Below are positions 33,866-45,060 of a stretch of DNA of 64,000 bases, in pieces. Numbering within the stretch: position 1 is the first letter of the stretch; every line of letters begins with the position of its first letter. The notes beneath the pieces are model-generated. The model did not search any database, had not been told where the DNA came from, and worked only from the letters and a program-made list of their open reading frames with translations. A program made the translations under genes and the position numbers. The stretch comes from Areca catechu (Eukaryota > Streptophyta > Magnoliopsida > Arecales > Arecaceae), in contig CM038038.1 of the NCBI GenBank assembly GCA_021397845.1, forward strand, positions 67,874,748 to 67,938,747. Reading direction: 5' to 3'.

Positions 33866-35669
33866 TGTGATAACTATATTATATACATATATAAAAGCAT
33901 TAATTTAATAATTAAATTATTTTTATTTATTTTAAATTAATATTTTTATGTATCTTTTATAGGAAAAGAGACTATCATTCCAAAGAGCTTGATTTATAGG
34001 TTCAAATGAAATAAGTTTGAATCAAATTGGATAAAAAATAAGTCCATAATCAATTTTTGAAGATTTAATATAGGAATTGCGTAATTTTTGAAGCAACCGG
34101 TCCACATGGATCGATTGAATGGTCTATAGAAGGCTTAGTGGTCCACGAGCTACCATGGCCATCAGTCCATGGTGCAGACCCATGGACCATGAATATTTTT
34201 TTAGCCTAAAATTGCATCCCACCATCGCTGGAGATGATGAAACACCGTCCTCAGCCTAGAGAGTCACCATGCGGTCACTCCTTAGCCCAAAAAAGTTGCT
34301 GGAAGCCATCTGTCTTCCATCATCTTCCTTGGCTATTCTCCCTTCCACCTATTGATCAAGAGCCCCATGTAATCTACCCATCTTTGCCACTTGTCACCAT
34401 CTCTGGTTATCCTTCCCATTGTCGGTCAACCCATCACTCCATCTTGTTCCCCAGCCATTCTTCCATTTCCACCATTGAGCAGCACTCATCTTCTTCCCTG
34501 TGGTGGTGACGGTTCCAGTAGCTCTGGTGAGGCTCCAATGGTGGCTCTCTACAGTGCATGGGCAAGTCCAGTGAGGCTTCGACATTGGCCCCAGCCATGG
34601 GTAGCTATAATCCAAGGAGATGGCAGTGGTGCTGGATGATGGATCTTAGAGCAACCAATGGAAGGAAGAAGCTGCATGAATCTCAGAGCAGTCAAAGGCC
34701 TCATGATTAATTTTTTCAAGATGTGGTTGATTTCTTGACCTCTGATCAAGATTCGATGGCAACCAACCAGTTGGTCAAACATTGAGTTGGAGCAGGACTC
34801 TACAGTCTAATTTAACTGGGATTTGGGTTTAACATCTAACCATTAAGTCCTGTAAAATTAAATCTTAGCCATTATTTTGATCCTCATATTTAGTCCCATA
34901 TCAGAAAACCATGAAGACCTCCCCATAGTTAAACTCTATAAAAAGGCTCCTATGCCTCTACCTGGGGCAATCAACTCCCTGGAGTCCCCTTAGAGTCTTT
35001 GCATAGGAGGAAAGGAAGGGAAGATCATGAGTGGCTAAGAAATTCTTGTCTTCAAGGAGTAGATGAGGTTTTCGGTATTTATATTTTGTATTTTTCTTTA
35101 TGTAATTAGTGCTTGATTGTAATATTTGCTTTTCATGAATAAAATTATTTTTCACCACTTCAAGTACTGTTCTGCATGTCTAGACTATAGTTAGTTTTAG
35201 AATAGCCTATGTCTACGTAGCGACGAGTGGTGATCTCAGGATACGATTCGTGCTTAGTGAGATAGCCTATGCTCAGAATCTGATTATATAAAATTTTATT
35301 TATATGATTAGAGACTTTGAATAACCTATGGCTACGTAGGAGCAAATCAAGGTCCGTATCTAGCGGGATAGGCTATGCTCGGGGATCAATCATAATTTAA
35401 TAATTATATATTGAATAAATACTTAATATAATACCAAATACCAAATCAAAATCTAAGACATCTTTCATATTAATTTCTTGCTTAGTTTAATTCTTGTTCT
35501 TAGTATAATCATATTCTTACTCTTCTATCTTTCTAACCTAATTAATTTCTAATAAAATAATCTTAAAAGTGAATATAATCCCAACTAATCCTTGAGGATA
35601 CGATCCCGACTCATCCTAGCTATAGAGTTGAGTTGGTAAATTATTTTTGATCACCTACGATAGTGATCA
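33866..35669 (+). repeat. J 3' LTR (Athila type)
   Basis: Follows the polypurine tract with TGTGATAACT and ends at about GTGATCA (35669), about 1.8 kb. The U5 part has AATCCTTGAGGATACGATCC and CCGACTCATC, a block typical of Athila LTR ends. The right end is estimated from inverted similarity of the termini. Small ORFs within are not genes. Confidence 0.75.
35201..35400. repeat. 119-bp imperfect duplication in the J LTR
   Basis: AATAGCCTATGTCTACGTAG at 35201 recurs as AATAACCTATGGCTACGTAG at 35320. Both copies contain the palindrome CTACGTAG, and a GGCTATGCTC/AGCCTATGCTC element later in the unit. Confidence 0.8.
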
Positions 35670-37408
35670 CTCCCATCATGCTTATCTCGAACTCTCTCTA
35701 TATTAGCTTGGCAAAATCTTAACATTGAGTTTCATTAGTAGTATCGAATATAATATCATCTACATATGTTTGGACTACTAATAAGTCACCATTCCTTCTT
35801 TTCAAAAATATTATAGTGTCTACATCCCTCTTATCAAATCATTTTGAAGTGAAAACATGTTTAAGCATTCATATCATGAATGAGGAACTTATTTCAAATC
35901 AAAAAGAGCTTTATATTATTTATAGATATAATTTAGAATCTCATGACTTTCAAAATTGGATGGTTGTTCTATATAAATCTTTTCTAAAATGAAGCTATTC
36001 AAAAATATATTTTTAATATCCATTTGGTAAAGTTTAAACTCTACATAGCATACAAAATCTAGTAGTAGTCTAATTACTTCTAATCTAGCTATAGGTACAA
36101 AAGTCTCATCAAAATTAATTCTTTCTTCTTGGCTATAACCTTTTGTAACTAATCTAGCTTTGTTTCTTACAACTTTGCTATTTTTATCTAGTTTATTTCT
36201 AAAAATCTATTTTATTTCACTTATAGGATGATCTAAATGTTCTTTTACAAGTGTCCAAACCTTATTTATTTTAAATTGGTTATAAGCTTCTCTTACATAA
36301 CCTTGATCCATTCACTATCATTTTTAGATTCTTTAATAGTCTTAGATTCTAATTGTAAAACAAAAGCTAAGTAATTATAAGGATCTCTTATAGATGGATG
36401 AGTTTTTATTCCTTAAGATAGATTATCAATAATTAAATCTTTTGGATGTTTATGAGCATACCTCCATTCCTTGGGTAGATCACTTCACCTTTGAGTTGAC
36501 TCCTTTCCTTTCGAGTTGGCTCAACTTCATCATCCTCTTTCTTTAGTTCTTCATCTTTATCTTTGGGAGTTGAATCTTTTAATGTGAGATTCTCTATCTT
36601 TTTGTCAAATATGTTTGCATCATCATCTAAAAAATCTTCCTTTCTTGAAGAATTTACATTAGTTTCATCAAAAACAATATGCATCAACTCTTCAATAACA
36701 AGTATCTTTTTGTTGAAGACTCTATTTGCCTTACTAGATAAAGAATAACCTAGAAAAATCTCTTCATCTGACTTGGCATCAAATTCTTTTAAGTTTTTTT
36801 TTATTTTTTAATATAAAATACTTGCATCTAACCATATAAAATAACTAATGTTTGGTTTCTTATTTCTTCAAAGCTCATATGGAGTTTTGTTTAAAATCAA
36901 TCAGATTAAAACATGATTCTAAATATAGCATGCTGTGTTTACAACTTCTACCTAAAAATATCTAGGAAGGTGACCTTTACACAATATAATGCATACCATT
37001 TCTTGCAAAGTTCTATTTTTTCTTTCCATTATCCCATTTTATTTAGATATCCAAGGTGCTAAAAAGTTATACTCAATACCTTTTTCATTACAAAAGGTTC
37101 CAAAATATTGATTTTCAAATTCGATTCCATGATCACCTCGTATTACAATGACTGAAAGGTTTTTTTATTTGAAACTTTTCTATAAAACTTTGTAAATGCA
37201 AAAAAAGTTTTATTTTTTTGTTCAAGAAAGAAAATCCAAATGAATCTTAATAGATCATCTATGATGACAAGTCCATAATGCTTGTCACCTAGACTAGTAG
37301 TTATAGTTGGTCCAAACAAATCCATATGAATAAGTTGTAAAAGCCTATTAGTTAAAACCATACCTTTTTGGTTTAAAATAATCCTAGGTTGTTTTCTAAA
37401 TTAGTATA
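35670..37408 (-). pseudogene. K: Sirevirus-type copia fragment (integrase to RT)
   Basis: Minus strand. Integrase core at ~37143-37361 (LIHMDLFGPTITTSLGDKHY, IIDDLLRFIWIFF). The long acidic/basic linker is at 36433-36687 (VFDETNVNSSRKEDF). RT runs from ~36300 to 35690 with intact YVDD (VQTYVDDIIFDTTNE, ~35765). It ends abruptly at FEISMMG (~35680), where the J LTR begins, and on the right at the H LTR (37408). Many stops. C (45.1 kb) is a related element in the other orientation. Confidence 0.82.
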
Positions 37409-39000
37409 TGTTGCTGCCTAGATCATCGTGGCCTGTAGCTCTAACATGTCACAAACTCGTCAGGCTCCCGTTGGGCACTTGGTCCTCTTTCCCAGTAAGC
37501 TTCAAAACCAGCATGACCTGCAAAAGAAAGGAGACCCAGGCCAGGGATTCCGACAGGGACACTCCGATGATCAAGTCAGTCGGGATGATCAAGGAGAATA
37601 GAACCTCTATAACAGAGAGCTTGGGATTTCTCCATGTTGAGGATGAAAGATGATATGTAAGAAATGGAAAGACAAGGTGAAGTGGAGATCAGAGAGCTAG
37701 AGGTTCTCTTGGCTGGTTCCTTGCTCGCTTGCTTTCTGAGTCTTACCAGTTGCCTCTCTCCCCTCTCGAGGTCCTTTCTTTCATTTTATATGAAAAAGAT
37801 GGCCTTGACTAAGTCTGGGGCTTCATTGAGATATCCTTTTCCTGGTATCCCTTTCTGGAGAGCTCTTCCTTTATCTGTAGCCTCCCCCTTTGGACCGATC
37901 CTCAAAAGGAGATCCTTCTTTTGGGAGTGTTTGTCGACGTAGTACAGATCTTGTCCCTCTGGTGGTATAGTTTTTTATGTGAGGGGCGGGCATCGTGCTG
38001 CTGAGCCCCAAGCCATGGTGAGGTGTTTCTATTCTAGAAGGGACCGTCGGAGTGTTGCAGGGCTTGGGGCCTTAATGAAATACTTCTCTTACAAGTTCCA
38101 GGTCATGAGGGTTGGAGCTCCTAGTTTCACAGCCATTGATGTGCTGGCATGCTACAGGGCTTGGAGCCTGGTGGAGCACACACTATGTAGAGTGTGCAGA
38201 CGGTGCATTACAGAGCTTGAATTCTTTGGTAGGACAAGGCCATCTCTGAGAGGTTACATGCAGCTAGGAGCGTCCATGCCATATTTTGTACTTCTACTGA
38301 TCTTCCTCCCTTTGTCTTCTGGTGAGAACTTTAATCTTGGTGGGAATGGGGGAGCTCTATCTCAGGAGCTCGACCTTGGAAGGGAGCTAACCTCAGCTGG
38401 GGGTTCAACCTCGGTAGGATGGAGGAGCTCTATGTCGGGAGCTCGACCTCGGGGAGTGGGAGCATGACCTCGACCGGGAGCTCGACCTTGGATGGGAGAT
38501 GACCTTGACCGGGGGCTTAATCTTGATAGGATGGGGGAGCTCTATCTCAAGATCTCGACCTTGGGGATGGAGGACTTATCTTGAATGGGAGCTCGGTCCT
38601 CGGAATAGGGGAGATCTCAACCAGGAGCTCGACCCTGGATGGGAGCTGACATCGGCCAGGGGCTTGACCTTGGCAGGATGGGGGAGCTCTATCTCAGGAG
38701 CTCGATCCCAGGGAGCGAGAGAACCTTACCTCGGCTGGAAGCTCGACCTCGGATGGGAGCTGACATCAACCGGGGGCTCGACCTCAGTAGGATGGGGGAG
38801 CTTTATCTTGGGAGCTCAACCCCGGGTGGGAGATAACCTCGATCAAGGGCTCCACTCCGAAAGGCGGGAGTGCGCTCCAAGTGCCAGGGCAGCTTGACTA
38901 TGGATCTACATTCGGTCGTCGCATCCAAGTGGCACTTTGCACCAGCGTGGCCGCCAGCTGTTGCTGTTATGGATTCCATGTTAGCGGTACTACCACATCA
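37409..39000 (-). repeat. Tat-type element H: 3' LTR
   Basis: Starts TGTTGCTGCC on the plus strand and ends ACCACATCA at 39000; on the minus strand it starts TGATGTGGTAG, like F. CTCCGATGATCAAGTCAGTC at ~37570 corresponds to CTCCGATGCTCAAGTTAGT in F. A TATA-like TCATATAAAATG on the minus strand is at ~37780. The left flank is K, into which H was probably inserted. Confidence 0.7.
38330..38880. repeat. GC-rich tandem array within the H LTR
   Basis: Degenerate units with recurring GGATGGGGGAGCTCTATCTC and GGGAGCTCGACCTCGG; the first landmark recurs at about 38350, 38415, 38537, 38675 and 38788, a spacing of roughly 65-137. It lies in the U3 part, upstream of the promoter on the minus strand. 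ORFs across it are repeat artefacts. Confidence 0.82.
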
Positions 39001-39018
39001 AGTGCCTCCCACTCTTGA
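39001..39018 (-). other. H polypurine tract
   Basis: The minus strand reads AAGAGTGGGAGGCACT just before the LTR start. This fixes the H orientation. Confidence 0.6.
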
Positions 39019-39566
39019 GCCCGGAGAATGATGCGACACTTGGGATGAAGGGAGTAATGATCACATTGACGTGGTGGGGCATGCCTTCCTACGCCATAAA
39101 TGCCTCAAGCATCGGCACCCCGAAGATCATGCTTCCATTCCAACGAAGCGATGCCACGTCAGCCCTTCTAAAAGGAGGACATAAATGTTGCACCCAAAAT
39201 GAAGCATCCGCCTCCAAACCGAAGCATCGGCTCCATCGGGTCCCGACACATGGCAAGCCCCTATTGGTTAACGAGGGGAAAGGGTGCACGCCTTCGACTG
39301 GTATGAGGTGACGGGGCTGCAGGGTTTTTGAAAGGGACCCATCCCCTCCCCCCTTAAGGGTTTTTTTGAGTGAGGGAGACAAGTTTTTTTACAGAGTCCC
39401 CCTCTTCCTCAGTCTCCTTGATCCAGTATCGGAAGTCTTAGCAGGTCAGCTCCTCCTCCTTTCTTTTCCTTCTTCTCTCCCTACTCTTCTCCTTTGGCCA
39501 ATGCTAGAAGAGATCTTTCATAGAGTCTCTAGGCTCCTTATCTTTGTCTTCATCTTCATTGTTCCC
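39019..39566 (+). promoter_or_regulatory. Region upstream of the H antisense ORF
   Basis: Gene-free. It would contain the promoter and 5' leader of the antisense ORF. A pyrimidine-rich stretch (about 39410-39510) precedes the ATG; no clear TATA box could be assigned. Confidence 0.35.
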
Positions 39567-39621
39567 ATGAGTTCTTCTGGTATAGGGCACCGTCGCCCAG
39601 ATTTTTCTGGTGAGGTGGGGC
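39567..39621 (+). pseudogene. H antisense ORF, N-terminal exon fragment
   Basis: ATG at 39567 starts MSSSGIGHRRPDFSGEVG, the serine-rich start usual for this family. The frame is cut at 39621 by G. It resumes in the same phase at 53869 once G and one copy of the GGGGC duplication are ignored, so both pieces belong to one original ORF. Confidence 0.7.
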
Positions 39622-41011
39622 AGATGAGGGATGGGATTCTAATATGATGCAGGATGATATGCAATGGATGAACATGAAGACAAACTAGATTAAAAAAGCA
39701 AGTATTTTTAGATTTTATTATAGTCTAATTCCTGAAACTAGCCAAGATTTGGTCCTGTATCAGTTAGTATCCTACCCACATGCTAGAAACAATCAAAAAG
39801 AAAAAGAAAACTAGGATCCTAGGACTAAGCAGGCCTATTAATTAGGTACATGTTCTCCTTCAAAAAAATTAGACAAAGAGAGTTGGGATGGGTTGGTTTC
39901 ACCTAGCAATGACATTCTTGAAGCCGTAGAAGGGTTTGCTCCACTCGGATTAGTGCCTGGACGAAGAAGTTGCTTTTCTGCAGATCCACCGGCTTTTTAT
40001 GAGATTGGTTTGGGGCAAAGAAGACCTTCATCTAGAGGCCATGGTTTCGGAAGGATCCTGCAAACATCAAAGGTTAGCTGCATAGAAGATAAGAAAAATA
40101 TGAAACAGGAGATGGGAAAAGGGAAGAAAGATGGAGGGGCGCCGAGGCTAATTTGCGGTCTGAAGGACATGAAGACGGCTGGATCTTTGAAGGGGCAGCC
40201 TGGAGATGGACTTGGCGGCCTGGATGCTTGGAGAGGATGCTAGGATGTCTGAAGATAGTAGCAAGGAGGATGATGGGTGGGGCGGCCTAGGGTTGATGGA
40301 GTTTGGTGTGGGCGACCAAGGGAAAAGAAAGAGATGAGCATCCTAAATGGGATGGAGGATGGGGTGGCCAAGTTGGAGAGAGGGGATGGGCGGCCTAGGG
40401 TTTAGCTGGGATGGAGTGTGGCTAGGGTTCAGTGGAGGAGAGGGGGATGCTGGTGGCTAGGGCTTGCACATAAAGAAAGAAAATCGGGTCTTACACCCAC
40501 TCCTTTTGGAGGCAAGAAAGCAATATATAAAACTCTCAAATTGTATTTCATGAAAAAGTTGATGATTTACAAGAGGGGAGGGGGTGGGTATTTATAGATT
40601 CACCCAGGTCCCTGGACTCCTATACAAATTGGGAGTACAAAACTTGAGGGCAAAGTAACCCTGTTGGACTTGGTCAACATAACTTGAGGGCCAAGAAAAC
40701 CCTTTTGGGCTAAGGCCTTGTCTCCTTGCTGGGCTTGGAAGACATCTACTTGGACTTGGTCAAACCTTGGGCATCTTGGACTGGGTTAAAGCTTGGGCAT
40801 CTTGGACTGAGTCAATGCCTGGGAGGGGTGTCAACATGAATGGGCCTTGGGCTGGGGTGCCAAGGCTAGCAATCTTGGGTGCCACTTCTTCATGAGCTGG
40901 GCACCAAAGGCTTCTTGGTCCTGGGCTTGGGAGGTGCCATCACTTGATGTCTAGACTGAGGTGGGGCTTGGCAGCATGAAAGGGCCTGGTGAAGGTGAAA
41001 ACATTCAAGCA
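39622..41011 (-). repeat. G 3' LTR (truncated)
   Basis: Homologous to 51710-53640. The terminal T of the plus-strand TGATGAGGG has become A. A TATA box (CTATAAATACCC on the minus strand) lies at ~40590. Near 40975 it lacks 88 bases present in the other LTR, between two GGGCCT copies. The U3 start (about 225 bases) is missing, because the B LTR begins at 41012. Small ORFs here are not genes. Confidence 0.82.
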
Positions 41012-42797
41012 TGCTGGGCAGAAAAAATATATTTTAAAATAATTTTGAAACATGCATAGCAGAAGGCTCGGTAGATAGATCAAGATGATCTATCGATCTG
41101 CTCGCAACAGGATCTAGTATAAAAATCTAGCATGCAAGGAAACATCAATAACAAAAAAAAATAAAGATATAAAAGTACCTTACCGTTATAACTCTGAAAA
41201 TACTGTGAAAAAGGAGGAAGGCGCCCGAACCACACACATGTCTGGCCTTTACAAGTAATCCACACCAAGGCTCGACACTGATCAACTCCCTCGGAGTGCT
41301 AGCTCTTCGAGATCCTTTGAACTGATCTCCTTCTTCTAGGAAGATAAGCACGAGAGGTGGAACCCTTCCTAAGATTCTCTCTTCCCAAGACTTAGCTTGA
41401 ATGCTAGGTTTCTCACACCCAATACCAAGTCCTCACAAAACCTCTCTTCTTCTTCTAGTTCTTCTAATAATATGCAACCTCTAAAATGACCTTCATTTAT
41501 AGGGACAGCCATGAAAGGGAGAAAGAGGAAGGAGGAGTGATTGGAGGAGAAGGTCAAGGGCCATACCAAATGGGTCCAAGCCAAAGAAGGTAAGTATGAC
41601 TATCATACCAAGAAAGCTTGGAGCCAAAATGCCCAAAAACCAAAATTTGAATTCAAGAAAGCATGGAGCCAAAACATCCAAAAACCAAAATTCGAATTCA
41701 AAATTCGAAGTCAAAACATTCCAGAAATTCTTTCCAGAAAATTTGCTCGTCACAGCAAGTGTCAACATTTGGAAAACACCAAGTGTCGACACTTCCCAAG
41801 TGTCAACTCAAGCAAGTGTCGATACTTGAAACATGGTCAATCATATTGATCTTCGGTAATGGCAAACGATTTTCAATCGTCGATCAGCCTTAAGATCATA
41901 TAGAAACCCCTATGGTGTGTGACCCTATAGGTTCGAACACTAAGCCGATAGCACTGAAACATTTTCAATACAAGTCAAAGTCTTCATCTAGGATATCCGG
42001 ATAGGTCAAAGATGTAGAGCACCTCACAAGAACCTCTGGTGTATGGTTACTATATAATTCATCCATTTGACCTCAAAATGCTCAGGATGACCTAGGGTTT
42101 GACTGCCAATCCTAATATGGTTTATCCAGATCATGTCTCAACTTTGCAAGTTATGTGACTCCTCACAAGAACTACCCTTGCCAAGGATTTGTTAAATTGA
42201 GACATAGTGAGTCATTCACTCCAAACTATTTGGAGGGGTCAATTCTATCTTGACCCACCACCGCTCCATAAGTACTTGACTGCACCCAGAAACCTTCTGT
42301 CACTGGATTAGAAATCCAGGTAGTCCGGTACCAAAGTATAGTGAGTTGCTTGCAAGCTACCATGGTGATCTCAAGTCTAAGGGACACATATATCCATATC
42401 CCTTAGCGAGCAACCCTTTGGTAGAAGGAAGCTTCGCAAATGGTCACGTTCAGTGAGATGTCACACATTTCACTTGCATGTCACACCAATGTCTCCACAC
42501 TCCTTGGTCAAGAGGATAACCAACAAATGTGACATACAACAACCTACACTTGATACATCATCATCCTATAATAATGTATCTTTTGGTTGTGAACGAGTTT
42601 AAGAACTACTTGATATATCCTCTCTATATCAAATAATGTAGTTCCAAGGACTCTATCATACAAGAATTCATTTCTAAAAAATGCAAATATAATGAATAGC
42701 CAAAGAATAAGTTTTATTCATTAAAAATCATATACAGTTACAAGCTAGCACAACCATCTATAGCCTAGATGATTTGCTTTGGGACACAATTCCCAAT
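41012..42797 (-). repeat. Copia B 3' LTR
   Basis: Homologous to the A LTR, most clearly at 41890-42797. Ends TGCTGG (41012) and CCAATA (42797). A TATA box (CTATAAATG on the minus strand) is at ~41495. On the minus strand GGACTAAAG-like bases and the purine-rich AAGTGGGAGT precede the LTR start, a copia polypurine tract. Confidence 0.83.
41756..41828. repeat. Palindrome cluster in the B LTR
   Basis: Four versions of the 16-base palindrome CAAGTGTCGACACTTG in 73 bases. One has an exact 14-base core, AAGTGTCGACACTT. It is the same motif as in C (46111-46192 and 49649-49954). Confidence 0.9.
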
Positions 42798-42839
42798 AAC
42801 TCCCACTTGGACTAAAGCCAATTGGTACAGAATCTCATT

Positions 42840-43630
42840 TCCATTTTCCATTTACAACTATCGAACTCTTGAATTTCGATGCTTTAGTGAAGGGGTCAGC
42901 CAGGTTTTCCTTTCCATCGATCTTCAGAAGATCAATGTCACCTCATCCATGATCTCTCATATAAGGTGATAGTGCCGCATAATATGCTTTGTGCGATGAT
43001 GAGACTTCAGCTTTTTGGCTTGAGCAATGGCTCTAGTGCTGTCACAGTACACCGAAATAGGACCATCCAAGGAAGGTGCCACTCCCAGCTCGCCAAGGAA
43101 CTTCTGCAACCACACAGCTTCCTTTGTTGCATCTGATGCTGCAATGTATTTTGCTTCGTATACTAAGTCTGCCACAATAGGCTGCTTGAAACTTTTCCAG
43201 CATATAGCTCCTCCGTTTAGGGTAAACATAAATCTTGACACACTCTTGCAATCATTTTTATCTGATTGGAAACTGGAGTCAGTATACCCCACAAGTTTCC
43301 AGTCAGATTCTTCATAAATTAACCATTGATCCTTAGTATTTCGTAAATACTTAAGGATAATATTTACCACTTTCCAATGAGCTTCACCTAGGTTAGACTG
43401 GTATCTGCTTACTACGCCTAGTGAGTATGCCACGTCTGGTCTAGTACATGTCATGGTGTACATGATAGAGCCCACTGCCGAAGCATATGGGATTCTACAC
43501 ATATGCTCTCTTTCTCAGGAGTTGTCGTACAATTCCTTTTGGAGAGATCAATTCCAGTGCCTATCAGGAGATAGCCCTTCTTGGAATTTTTAATGCTGAA
43601 ACATTTCAGCATGGTGTCGATGTATGTAAA
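42840..43630 (-). pseudogene. Copia B: RNase H and end of pol
   Basis: A 182-codon open stretch (42957-43502) carries YASAVGSIMYTMTCTRPDVA, WKLVGYTDSSFQSDKNDCKS and the RNase H-like KLKSHHRTKHIMRHYHLI. A frameshift follows; the other frame gives ENLADPFTKA at ~42895, the usual copia C-terminus, so the ~3' end is complete apart from that shift. Confidence 0.85.
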
Positions 43631-44140
43631 CTAGGACAATCCTAGAAGCCTCTTAGATTTATCTCTATAGTTCTTCATACCCAGTATGTAAGAGGCTTCA
43701 CCTAAATCCTTCATAGAGAACTGAGATTTTAACCAGACTTTTATTCCTTGCAGTGTTGGGATGTCATTCCCGATTAAGAGAATGTCATCCACATACAGCA
43801 CAAGGTGCATAATTATAGAACCATTCCAAATGATTTTGTAAATGCCATTCTTTATTAATAGCTCATAACCATACATGGCCAGTTGGCCTATAGAAATGAC
43901 ATTCAAAATAAAAGATAGACAAAAATGACACTCATTCAAAATGATAGTACAGGACTCGAAAACAAGTTTGAGGACTCCCAATGCCAGGACTGGAACTCTG
44001 CTTCCATTTTTCACGTTCAAGAATCTCTCGCCATTCTTGAATCTTCTACTAACTTAAAGTCCCTGCAAAGAATTGCAAATGTAAATTGGACTTCCTGTAT
44101 CCAATACCCAGTTAGTAGTATCGTAGATAGAGAAACTATA
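43631..44140 (-). pseudogene. Copia B: protease region fused to RT by internal deletion
   Basis: From the right: the protease with VLDTGSPIYICNSL (~44090; D-T-G retained), then FLNVKNGSRVPVLALGV and NECHFCLSFILNVISIG. After GIYKIIWNGSIIMH the reading passes at ~43808 directly into LVLYVDDILLIGNDIP, the RT active site, and KDLGEASYILGMK. All of integrase and the first part of RT are missing without loss of frame. Such an in-frame deletion could have arisen by recombination or template switching. Confidence 0.85.
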
Positions 44141-45060
44141 AGGTGTTATCATATAAATACCTTGTCCAGGACCGTCCTGCTGCTTTCTCTTCTTAGACCT
44201 TTCGGGTCAAAGGATATAATGTAAAGAGGACAGTTCCTCTTCCAGTGACCCTGCTTCTTGCAGAAGAAGCACTCCGCATAGCTTTGATCAGCCTTCACCC
44301 TCTTGGCCTGACTAGGCCTAGAAGCATTGAGCACCTTTTCCCCTTTCTTAAAGGGATGATGCCCTCCCAAAGATCCTCCTACTAGATCACCACCCCTTTG
44401 TTCATTGGTGGTCTTTCTCATAAGTCTGTAGCAACCCCAACAAATCGTGGTAGTTAACTACAGGCTTATTCATTCTATAATGATCGAGAAAATCTAGATA
44501 GGAAGAGGGGAGGGAATTCAGAATTGCATCCTTCCCAATCTATTCATGCAAGGGACATCCGAGTTTGCCCAAGTGCTCAATCATCTCGATCATGTACAAT
44601 ACATGATCAGTGACCGAGGCCCTATCACACATCCGTGCATTGTAGATGGCACAGGAGACCCTGTATCTCTCAACGTTATCAGGTGTGCCAAAGGACTCCT
44701 TCAACCTTTGAAGAATTTCCTCCAATTGTGCTTCCTCGAACTTGTGACTGAACTTGTCGTTCATCGCTACCAACATTATGCATCGGACAGTGGTCCTATC
44801 AGAGAGCGAATATCACACACAAGATCCGTTCATGCTCCAGGACAATCCTGAGCCTTTGATACCAGCTATCGAAGTTGGATCCATTGAGCTTCTCGTTATC
44901 GAGAAGAGACCGGAGCAACAGGTTGGAAGACATTTGAAAGGAAAACCAAAGCTAATTAGTGTATATGAATTATTAACTTAAAGACATGGACTTTAGTCTA
45001 AAGGTCCCTCCCACTATTTTGCTCAGATTGGTAGCCTCTACCTCCAATATAAGGAATTAC
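44141..45060 (-). pseudogene. Copia B: gag remnant
   Basis: Zinc knuckle intact at ~44230-44275 (CFFCKKQGHWKRNC). The gag core at 44540-44776 includes FEEAQLEEILQRLKESFGTP and DHVLYMIEMIEHLGKLGCPL. The leader reads CCCTCCCACTATTTTGCTCA at ~45005, aligned with A. B ends at about 45060, where C begins; its 5' LTR is missing. Confidence 0.8.

Larger units (their letters stand above)
29570..35669 (+). mobile_element. J: Athila-type gypsy element with gag and protease only
   Basis: Plus-strand Ty3/gypsy element with leader, gag (29931), protease (to ~32050) and a 3' LTR (33866-35669). No reverse transcriptase, RNase H or integrase trace lies between the protease ORF stop (32563) and the LTR; instead the sequence typical of the Athila 3' region (TTAGCGCTAGTTAGGAGGCA near 32895) follows. 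The 5' LTR is missing or unrecognisable at ~29570. It resembles the gag-only non-autonomous LTR elements known in plants (TR-GAG), but a deletion of an autonomous Athila is equally possible. Confidence 0.78.

Noticed and set aside
34234..34782. ORFs in 34.2-34.8 kb as a host gene
   Set aside because: They lie inside the J 3' LTR, overlap on both strands and have no motif.
38499..38897. 132-codon ORF in the H LTR
   Set aside because: Entirely within the GC-rich tandem array; the protein repeat is a by-product.
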